Source of the DNA: JANXVV01 sp038230975
Lineage (GTDB): Bacteria > Planctomycetota > Phycisphaerae > Tepidisphaerales > Tepidisphaeraceae
DNA: 8,267 nt
Assembly: GCA_038230975.1 (NCBI GenBank)
Contig: JBBRMF010000235.1
Coordinates: 1 to 8,267, forward strand
Direction of reading: 5' to 3'
Positions 1-4,924 of this stretch are shown here, in pieces (the first letter of the stretch is position 1; every line of letters begins with the position of its first letter). The notes beneath the pieces were generated by a model that made no database searches, was not told where the DNA came from, and saw only the letters and a list, made by a program, of their open reading frames with translations. The position numbers and the translations under genes were made by a program.

Positions 1-141
1 AGCGAATCAAGTTGTGGCTCGATGCCGAGGGTAGTTCCGGCACGGTCCTGCCCAGGAGCCCCATCGGCCAGGCGATCACCTACGCCCGCAACCAATGGCC
101 GGCGCTGCAGGTCTACCTCAGCCACGGAAACCTCAGCATCG
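1..141 (+). pseudogene. tnpC: IS66 transposase (TnpC), central fragment
   Basis: The frame read from position 3 gives a segment with LPRSPIGQAITYARNQW followed by ALQVYLSHGNLSI. This matches the region of IS66 DDE transposases just before their conserved DNNxxER motif, where the family pattern is roughly LPKSPLGKAIxYALNQWxxLxxYLxDGxLxIDNN. The expected aspartate-asparagine-asparagine run does not follow. After the isoleucine codon (138-140) the frame runs into group II intron sequence and the homology stops. The start of the gene lies outside the window. The matching C-terminal piece resumes at about 1752 in the same phase. IS66 TnpC normally cuts and joins DNA ends during transposition; this copy is broken and surely inactive. 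Confidence 0.85.
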
Positions 142-165
142 GTAGAGTCGAGATGTGGCGCGGTG

Positions 166-230
166 GTTTAGGCATGGGCATATCCGTTTGCCGGCTCTTT
201 CGTCTGCCGGTGCCTCACGAGCCCTGCCAT
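166..230 (-). ncRNA. Group II intron domain VI candidate
   Basis: On the minus strand GGCAGGGC (228-221) can pair with GCCCATGCC (179-171), leaving one unpaired A opposite position 175. An inner CCGGC/GCCGG hairpin caps the structure at about 190-210. A helix with a bulged A just after domain V is the expected form of domain VI, whose bulged adenosine is the lariat branch point. From this A to the first AC dinucleotide is about nine bases, close to the seven or eight usually seen. The pairing was read by eye and not computed. Confidence 0.5.
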
Positions 231-255
231 GCTCCGTTTCCACATCCCGCTCATC

Positions 256-288
256 GAACCGGACGTGCAGCTTTACCGCATCCGGCTC
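256..288 (-). ncRNA. Group II intron domain V
   Basis: On the minus strand the segment begins GAGCCGGATGCGG and ends GCACGTCCGGTTC. This is the most conserved part of group II introns. The AGC catalytic triad lies at the base of the lower stem (GAGCCGGA with TCCGGTTC), and a short bulge separates it from a GC-rich upper stem with an A-rich loop. At 33 bases it is one shorter than the usual 34. It sits just after the maturase stop codon (301-303), as expected for an intron whose gene is in domain IV. Domain V forms the catalytic core of the ribozyme. Here it is intact although domain I is missing. Confidence 0.88.
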
Positions 289-300
289 TCACCCAGAACC

Positions 301-1632
301 TCAGGCCTTCGCGTTCGTCATCGTCATGCGTGACTCGGGCGGCATGAACAGCCCCAGCCTGTCATACAAATAGGCGTCCGGGTATTGTTTGTACCCGGTT
401 CCGCCCTTCTGCTGACGGCGCATCAGCCATCTGCGGAGGCGTCTTTCGGTATACTTGCGCACGAGTCGATAGACTCGCACCACCGGTCCCTGGTTGAAGT
501 AGCCACACCAGCCTCGCAGGATGCGGTTGATTTCCGTAACCCGCTCGGGCGGTTGCTCCCAATTCCAGCGACTCGACGTCTCTTCGTGAATCTTCCCAAG
601 CACCCGGCACACCGATTTCTTCGATGGACGCGTGCCGATGTAGGCGTTGCCATTCTTGCCGTAGAACCGCCCGAGCGTGTAGCCGAGGAAGTCGAATGAC
701 TCCTCCGGCAGCCGCGCGATGCGGGTTTTACGTTCGTTCACGCTCAGTCCCAACCGCGTCATGATCTGCCGCAGCGCCGTCATCGCCGCCTGCCCGTTCC
801 CGGACTTGCAGCAGATGACCAGATCGTCCGCGTAGTTCACGACTTTCGCGTTGAGCTTCTGCTCGTAACCGAACTTCTTCCACGCCAGAATGAACCTTCG
901 GAAGTAGAGGTTGGCCAGCAGTGGCGAGATCACGCCGCCCTGCGGAGTGCCACGGCTTTTATCCGCGGCTTCCGTCGTGCGACGCTCCTTGCCATCATCT
1001 GTCCGCTCGACCACCGGCGCACGCAGCCATTGCTTCATCACCGACAGCACCTGGCCGTCGCTGATTCGCCGACTGATGCACCGCATCAACGGGCCGTGCG
1101 GGATTGTGTTGAAGTAGTCGCTCAGGTCAGCGTCCACCACTTCATTCAATGTCCGCTCGGTCACGTGGAAGTACGCCCGTCGGATCGCCATTTTCGCGTC
1201 CACGCCGGTTCGAAAGCCGTACTGCTCATCGCAGAGGTCGGTCTCGAAGATCGGCGCGAGCACGATCAGCATCGCCATCTGCACGACCCGGTCTCGGATC
1301 GTCGGGATGCCCAGCGGGCGTTGCCCGCCGTTGGCTTTGGGAATCCACACTCTTTGCAGGGGTTGGCAGCAATACACCTTGCTCACCAACTCCTGCCGCA
1401 GCGAGTCGAGCCATCCGGCCACGCCTGTGCGCTCGATCTGATCAAACGAGACGCGATCGGTGCCCGGCGCGCCGCCGTTGCGGCGGCAACGCTCATAGGC
1501 TTTGATCATGACGTCTCGGCGACAGACCTTGTCCCACAGGCTGTAAAACCGATAGCCCGGCTCGGACTTGGCTTTCGCCTGCAACGCGCTCTGCAACTTC
1601 TGAACCGTCGTTTCTGGAGTGGGTAGACTCAT
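301..1632 (-). CDS. ltrA: Group II intron reverse transcriptase/maturase
   Basis: This 443-residue protein is a complete-looking group II intron RT/maturase, which copies intron RNA into DNA and helps it splice. Visible RT blocks are KANGGQRPLGIP (about 99-110), DEQYGFRTG (135-143), DADLSDYFNTIPH (167-179, catalytic Asp 169), GTPQGGVISPLLANLY (228-243), the active-site YADD (267-270) and DFLGY (314-318). A maturase (X) domain follows with RGWCGYFNQG and a basic C-terminus. No HNH endonuclease domain is present, as in many bacterial lineages. The ATG at 1632 is chosen because GAAGGGAG lies seven bases upstream; an in-frame TTG six bases earlier is too close to that site. The gene has no obvious stop or frameshift, although the surrounding intron is 5'-truncated. 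Confidence 0.95.
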   Translation of the reverse strand: MSLPTPETTVQKLQSALQAKAKSEPGYRFYSLWDKVCRRDVMIKAYERCRRNGGAPGTDRVSFDQIERTGVAGWLDSLRQELVSKVYCCQPLQRVWIPKANGGQRPLGIPTIRDRVVQMAMLIVLAPIFETDLCDEQYGFRTGVDAKMAIRRAYFHVTERTLNEVVDADLSDYFNTIPHGPLMRCISRRISDGQVLSVMKQWLRAPVVERTDDGKERRTTEAADKSRGTPQGGVISPLLANLYFRRFILAWKKFGYEQKLNAKVVNYADDLVICCKSGNGQAAMTALRQIMTRLGLSVNERKTRIARLPEESFDFLGYTLGRFYGKNGNAYIGTRPSKKSVCRVLGKIHEETSSRWNWEQPPERVTEINRILRGWCGYFNQGPVVRVYRLVRKYTERRLRRWLMRRQQKGGTGYKQYPDAYLYDRLGLFMPPESRMTMTNAKA

Positions 1633-1639
1633 CGTCAAT

Positions 1640-1647
1640 CTCCCTTC
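1640..1647 (-). promoter_or_regulatory. Ribosome-binding site of the intron maturase
   Basis: GAAGGGAG on the minus strand ends seven bases before the ATG at 1632. It decides the start in favour of this ATG over the TTG at 1638. Confidence 0.6.
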
Positions 1648-1751
1648 GTCGGATTGTTCCCGACACGGCTCTTGCCGCTTTGCACGTTCGCTCTGAATCA
1701 GGGCCCCTTCGCTCCGCCGTCGTTACACGGTTTCGTCGCTATTACGGGCCC

Positions 1752-1916
1752 TATCTACGCAGTGTGCTGGCCTGGTTGCCGGCAACACCCGCCAGCCAGA
1801 TCGAACGTTTTCTGCCCGACATCTGGAAGCGCGATTGGAGGACCGAACATGCTGCGCAACTCCAAGCCCATCACGCCCACATCCTGTCAGGATCAAAGAT
1901 CATCCAGCCCCGATGA
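1752..1916 (+). pseudogene. tnpC: IS66 transposase (TnpC), C-terminal fragment
   Basis: The frame starting at the TAT codon 1752 reads YLRSVLAWLPATPASQIERF then LPDIWKRDW. This matches the IS66 C-terminal pattern YLRDVLxRLPxxPxxxIxxLLPxxWK. It ends at a TGA (1914-1916) close to the IS right end, as usual in this family. The phase agrees with the upstream fragment at 1-141. The family's intervening stretch, from DNNxxERxxRP through the GRKNxLFxGS and SLxxTAKxxGxDP regions, about 45-50 residues, is absent on both sides of the intron. That stretch carries the catalytic glutamate. Upstream of 1752 the frame stays open by chance through intron sequence and is not coding. Confidence 0.8.
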
Positions 1917-1929
1917 GAACGCCAGACGC

Positions 1930-1947
1930 ACTCGGCCGAACGGTTAC
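1930..1947. repeat. Probable IS66 right terminal inverted repeat
   Basis: The sequence ACTCGGCCGAACGGTTAC ends where recombinase homology begins. Read inward it starts GTAACCGTTCGG, similar to the GTAA-type ends of IS66 elements. It lies 14-31 bp after the transposase stop. IS66 elements usually duplicate 8 bp of target, so CATGAAAG (1948-1955) would be one copy. The partner end is outside the window, so the inverted match cannot be tested here. Confidence 0.55.
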
Positions 1948-1948
1948 C

Positions 1949-2680
1949 ATGAAAGAACAGGGAACCAAGCCGCGCACGATTCGTCGCCGACTGTCGGCGC
2001 TCTCATCCCTCTTTGCTCACTTGGTCGCTCATCACGCTGCGGATGCCAATCCTCTGCGGGACATTCGGCGTCCGCGCGTAAACCGCCGGCAGGGAACCAC
2101 ACACGCCTTCTCATCCAAAGAGGCCCGCATGATCCTCGACGCCCCCGACGCATCGAGCATTCAGGGAGTGCGTGATCGCGCTATCCTGTCCGTCGGATTG
2201 CAGGCCGGCCCGCGCCGATCCGAAATCGCCAGCCTGCTCGTGAAGGATTACCACACGAACGGCGGTTACAAATCCCTCCACTTCATCCGCAAGGGCGGGG
2301 AAGATTTGTCGCTGGCCATCAACCCGCAGACGGCGCAACGCATCGAAGAATACCTGACGGCCGTCGGACACGGCGATGACCGCGACGGCCCGCTCTTTCG
2401 TCCCATTCGTCAGAATCAGCGCCGCCGTGATCCACGTCGCCATCTCCACCCCCAGGCGGTGGATCGTATCTTGCGCAAATACGCGGCCGCCCTCGGACTG
2501 GACAGTGGGTACAGCGCCCACTCGATGCGCGCCACTTTCATCACCACCGCCCTGAACAACGGAGCGAACCTTGAAGACGTGCAGCGAGACGTCGGCCACG
2601 CCGACCCGTCGACCAAGAAACTGTACGATCGACGCGGGCACAATCCTGAAAAGTCTGCCTCCTTTTTCGCGACTTACTGA
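1949..2680 (+). CDS. Tyrosine recombinase/integrase, N-terminally truncated
   Basis: The product is a phage-integrase-family recombinase, which breaks and rejoins DNA through a covalent phosphotyrosine. All catalytic residues are visible, numbering from the ATG at 1949: Arg89 in GPRRSEI, Lys115 in IRKGGED, His191 and Arg194 in SAHSMRATF, His217 in VGHADPSTKKLYD, and nucleophile Tyr226. Only the last part of the N-terminal core-binding domain remains (KEQGTKPRTIRRRLSALSSLF). About 60-90 residues are missing compared with a XerC/D-like length near 300. Homology begins directly at the inferred IS66 right end, so the gene was probably cut by that insertion. The frame extends upstream through IS DNA to an ATG at 1913 and a TTG at 1835, but none of these starts has a good Shine-Dalgarno. 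It is probably non-functional, or expressed only as a catalytic-domain fragment. Confidence 0.85.
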   Translation: MKEQGTKPRTIRRRLSALSSLFAHLVAHHAADANPLRDIRRPRVNRRQGTTHAFSSKEARMILDAPDASSIQGVRDRAILSVGLQAGPRRSEIASLLVKDYHTNGGYKSLHFIRKGGEDLSLAINPQTAQRIEEYLTAVGHGDDRDGPLFRPIRQNQRRRDPRRHLHPQAVDRILRKYAAALGLDSGYSAHSMRATFITTALNNGANLEDVQRDVGHADPSTKKLYDRRGHNPEKSASFFATY

Positions 2681-2860
2681 GTTGAAATTGGAAGTATTGC
2701 CAATGCGGTTTCGACGCGACAGCGCACAGTTGGGTATACCCAAATCTCAAACATCCTGGTGCGAGAGGGTGACGGAGTGGCACTTCGTCGAGCAGTGAGA
2801 TAAGGTACTTTGGTCGTAGTAGGCCGTCGTTCGTGGGTACCATGGACGTGCGACACACGC
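2681..2860. other. Intergenic region with a 14-bp palindrome
   Basis: This stretch separates the recombinase remnant from the glycosyltransferase gene. I see no convincing coding sequence, tRNA or rho-independent terminator. Its only clear structure is TTGGGTATACCCAA (2730-2743), a perfect palindrome. The promoter of the downstream gene is probably here, but no good -35/-10 pair stands out; GATAAG near 2799 is a weak -10 candidate. Confidence 0.5.
2730..2743. repeat. Perfect 14-bp palindrome TTGGGTATACCCAA
   Basis: Both halves, TTGGGTA and TACCCAA, are exact reverse complements with no spacer. It lies 49 bp after the recombinase stop and 130 bp before the glycosyltransferase start. It could be a dimeric repressor operator or a recombination-site core. 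Nothing else in the window repeats it as far as I can see. Confidence 0.4.
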
Positions 2861-2866
2861 AGGGAG
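2861..2866 (+). promoter_or_regulatory. Ribosome-binding site of the TPR glycosyltransferase
   Basis: AGGGAG ends seven bases before the ATG at 2874. This favours that ATG over the in-frame TTG at 2868, which is only one base from the motif. Confidence 0.65.
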
Positions 2867-2873
2867 TTTGTGC

Positions 2874-4784
2874 ATGCAATCCGGGGAGCAGCAAACAGCA
2901 CACGCAAGGCAACTCGCGATCGCCGTCGAACATCACAAACAGGGTCGACGTCCGGAGGCCGAATTGCTGTATCATCAAATCCTTGCACAGAAAGATGACT
3001 CCGCAGACGCGTTGCACTTGCTCGGTATGCTCTATCACGAGATGGGCCACCACGGCGAGGCGCTGGAACTGATTCGGCGGTCGCTGGAGATTCAACCGAA
3101 TCAGCCGCATGTCCTCTCCAATTATGGGAGCATCCTCGCCAAGAATGGTCGAGCGGCTGATGCGATCCAACCGCTGACGACTGCGATTGAGATCGCCCCG
3201 CAGTTCGCCGCCGCTCACAACAATCTCGGCGCTGCCCTGGAGCGGTTGGCACGATGGCAGGAAGCCCTGGTCGCTTTCGATCGCGCTATCGCGCTCAATC
3301 CGGCTTATGTGGAAGCCCACACGCATCGCGGCAACGTCCTTCGCTGGTTCGGTCATATCGATGAAGCAATCACCGCCTATGAAACCGCACTGCGGATTCG
3401 ACCCAATCACGCTCCAGCCATCAGCGGTCTCGGCTCGGCACACGGGGAGGCGAGGAACGTGGAAGGCATCATCGCTTGTCACCGCGCCGTGATTGAAGCC
3501 TGGCCACCGCCGCATCCTTCGGCCGCGATCGCACACAGTGATTTACTCTACACGCTGCACTACGATCCAGAGATCTCACCGGAAACACTGTTCGCCGAAC
3601 ATCAGCGGTGGGCCAAGCTGCATGCCGAAGCGTTGTATCCCGATCTTTCATCGAGAAACTCATTCGACAATGATCATAACCCAAATCGGCGTTTGCGAAT
3701 CGGCTATGTGTCCGCCGATTTTCGCAGCCACCCGGTCGCGTACTTTCTCTATGGGGCGCTGGAACACGCGGATCGAGAACATTTTGAACTGTTCGCCTAC
3801 AGTGATGTCAAAACGGTAGACCGTGTGACCTCTCGATGCAAAGCTGCGTTCGAACATTGGACGGATACGTCTCGATTCACGGATGTACAACTTGCCCAGC
3901 GCATTCGCGAGGATCGAATCGATATCCTTGTCGATCAGACCGGGCACGCCGGTGGGAATCGAATGTTGGTTTTTGCCCGCAAGCCTGCGCCGATCCAACT
4001 GACCTTCAACGGATACGTCGACACGACCGGTCTCCACACCATGGATTACCGATGGACGGATATGTATCACGATCCGCCGAACTCGAATCAACAATCCTAC
4101 ACCGAGCAATTGCTCTATCTGCCTCAGGGACAGTGGTGCTATGCGCCGGACGTTGAAGGCGAGTCATTTCCCGAAGTTGACGTTCCTCCCGTGCTTCGAA
4201 ACGGATTCATCACGTTCGGTTCTTTCAATAAACCGATCAAAATGAATCGGTCGGTGCTCGAACTTTGGGCGCGGCTGTTACGCGAAGTTCCAACGGCGCG
4301 ACTGATGATCGCCATCACCGGTGGACCCGAGAACAACCGAAGCGTGAGGGAGCGGGTCGTGTCGGCCGGAATTCCCGGCAATCGTCTTGATCTCGTCGCC
4401 AAAACGCACACGCGCCGTGAATATTTGGAACGCTATCGACAGATCGATATCGCGCTCGACACGTTTCCGTTCAATGGAATGACCACGACGTGCGACGCAC
4501 TCTTGATGGGAGTTCCCGTCATTGCATTGGCGGGAAGTAGCTATGTTTCAAGGTCGATCGTGAGCTTCCTCACCATGGCGAACCTGCCAGAGTTAATCGC
4601 AAATTCATCGGATAAATATATCAATCTCGCTGGTTCACTTGCAAATAACCGAAAGAGGTTAGTTGATTATCGAATGACTCTCCGTGATCAATTGCTGAAC
4701 TCTGAATTGTGCAACAAGAAACACTTTGCGCACAAACTGGAGCAGGCATTTTTTGCCATGTGGCGAACGTGGTGTGAGCGTTAA
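2874..4784 (+). CDS. TPR-containing O-GlcNAc transferase-like (SPINDLY/GT41) glycosyltransferase
   Basis: The 636-residue protein joins a TPR solenoid to a GT41 catalytic domain, the layout of O-GlcNAc transferase and SPINDLY, which transfer sugar from a nucleotide sugar to Ser/Thr of proteins. About six TPRs fill residues 15-215, for example LGAALERLARWQEALVAFDR and GNVLRWFGHIDEAITAYETA. The catalytic part starts at RLRIGYVSADFRSHPVAYF (conserved His286). It continues with DILVDQTGHAGGNRM, PAPIQLTFNGYVDTTG and FGSFNKPIKMN (Lys456, aligned with the UDP-contacting lysine). It ends with LDTFPFNGMTTTCDALLMGV and a SRSIVSFLTMANLPELIA helix. Many bacterial homologues have NGGTTT, and human OGT has NGHTT, where this protein has Met536. 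No signal peptide or membrane segment is seen, so it is probably cytoplasmic. The donor sugar and target are unknown. The last 200 bases are more AT-rich than the rest. Confidence 0.92.
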   Translation: MQSGEQQTAHARQLAIAVEHHKQGRRPEAELLYHQILAQKDDSADALHLLGMLYHEMGHHGEALELIRRSLEIQPNQPHVLSNYGSILAKNGRAADAIQPLTTAIEIAPQFAAAHNNLGAALERLARWQEALVAFDRAIALNPAYVEAHTHRGNVLRWFGHIDEAITAYETALRIRPNHAPAISGLGSAHGEARNVEGIIACHRAVIEAWPPPHPSAAIAHSDLLYTLHYDPEISPETLFAEHQRWAKLHAEALYPDLSSRNSFDNDHNPNRRLRIGYVSADFRSHPVAYFLYGALEHADREHFELFAYSDVKTVDRVTSRCKAAFEHWTDTSRFTDVQLAQRIREDRIDILVDQTGHAGGNRMLVFARKPAPIQLTFNGYVDTTGLHTMDYRWTDMYHDPPNSNQQSYTEQLLYLPQGQWCYAPDVEGESFPEVDVPPVLRNGFITFGSFNKPIKMNRSVLELWARLLREVPTARLMIAITGGPENNRSVRERVVSAGIPGNRLDLVAKTHTRREYLERYRQIDIALDTFPFNGMTTTCDALLMGVPVIALAGSSYVSRSIVSFLTMANLPELIANSSDKYINLAGSLANNRKRLVDYRMTLRDQLLNSELCNKKHFAHKLEQAFFAMWRTWCER

Positions 4785-4805
4785 ACAATTCTTGACAGAT
4801 AAAGA

Positions 4806-4834
4806 TTGACACGCGTTTCGACGGTGTCTACATT
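4806..4834 (+). promoter_or_regulatory. Sigma70-like promoter for the surface protein gene
   Basis: TTGACA (4806-4811) matches the -35 consensus exactly. It is followed after exactly 17 bases by TACATT (4829-4834), four of six matches to TATAAT. Transcription would start near 4841, giving a leader of about 85 bases before the ATG at 4925. A second TTGACA at 4792-4797 lies upstream without a comparable -10. The position just after the glycosyltransferase stop suggests that the surface protein has its own promoter. The call rests on sequence alone. Confidence 0.5.
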
Positions 4835-4898
4835 CTCGCCATCACTTGCCGTTTGGGGTGAAATCTTAAAATCGCATAGAGCCGTTGTTTGACCGAAG

Positions 4899-4919
4899 CC
4901 CCACAAATTGGGGGAGGAG
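4899..4919 (+). promoter_or_regulatory. Ribosome-binding site with overlapping leader hairpin
   Basis: AGGAG (4915-4919), within GGGGGAGGAG, lies five bases before the ATG at 4925 and sets the start of the surface protein. Directly before it CCCC (4899-4902) can pair with GGGG (4910-4913) around a seven-base loop, so the hairpin touches the Shine-Dalgarno. The same CCCC could instead pair with GGGG at 4855-4858. A regulatory role is only a possibility. Confidence 0.45.
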
Positions 4920-4924
4920 CATCG

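Larger units (their letters stand above)
142..1752 (-). mobile_element. Group II intron, 5'-truncated, antisense within IS66
   Basis: Read on the minus strand, this segment holds in order a 7-bp paired helix (1746-1752 with 1700-1706), a ribosome-binding site, a reverse transcriptase/maturase gene, a textbook domain V and a domain VI-like hairpin. That is the 3' order of a bacterial group II retrointron. IS66 coding sequence resumes directly at about 1752, leaving only some 115 bases upstream of the maturase gene, whereas several hundred are usual. I see no GTGYG 5' end and no room for domain I, which carries the exon-binding sequences. The intron should therefore be unable to splice or retrohome as a unit. 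The 3' boundary is uncertain: 138-142 if the bases after domain VI are an intron 3' extension, or about 166 if it ends in the usual place. Confidence 0.78.
1..1947 (+). mobile_element. IS66-family insertion sequence, right part, interrupted by a group II intron
   Basis: Two pieces of one IS66 TnpC transposase lie in the same reading frame and orientation, one at 1-141 and one at about 1752-1916. An antisense group II intron separates them. About 31 bp after the transposase stop codon the sequence reads CGAACGGTTAC, which read inward from the end is GTAACCGTTCG. This resembles the GTAA-type terminal repeats of IS66 elements, and recombinase coding homology resumes immediately after it. The left end and the tnpA/tnpB accessory genes would lie before the window. 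The element cannot transpose by itself because its transposase is split and lacks a catalytic motif. The family call is confident; the exact right end at 1947 is inferred. Confidence 0.72.

Noticed and set aside
1030..1626. A 198-codon plus-strand frame inside the maturase gene
   Set aside because: It is antisense to a reverse transcriptase with all its motifs, has no family features and is His/Arg/Ala-rich in the way of a shadow frame.
1654..1834. Open plus-strand frames between the maturase start and the recombinase
   Set aside because: Up to about 1752 this is the non-coding 5' flank of the intron maturase on the other strand. After that only the IS66 C-terminal frame (ending 1916) shows protein-family similarity.
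1752..1947. IS66 and recombinase as one natural fusion protein
   Set aside because: The IS66 frame stops at 1916 and the recombinase uses another frame, so the two are separate reading frames and the overlap is a product of insertion.
2778..2795. TGGCAC as a sigma54 -24 element upstream of the glycosyltransferase
   Set aside because: The -12 TTGC element is absent at the required spacing.
2768..2806. tRNA-like sequence (GGTGACGGAGTGGC resembles a D-arm)
   Set aside because: No T-arm with a TTCRANNY loop, no anticodon stem and no acceptor pairing can be found around it.
2541..3536. A 331-codon minus-strand frame across the recombinase end and the glycosyltransferase start
   Set aside because: It overlaps two genes with clear domain evidence on the plus strand, and its translation has no recognisable pattern.
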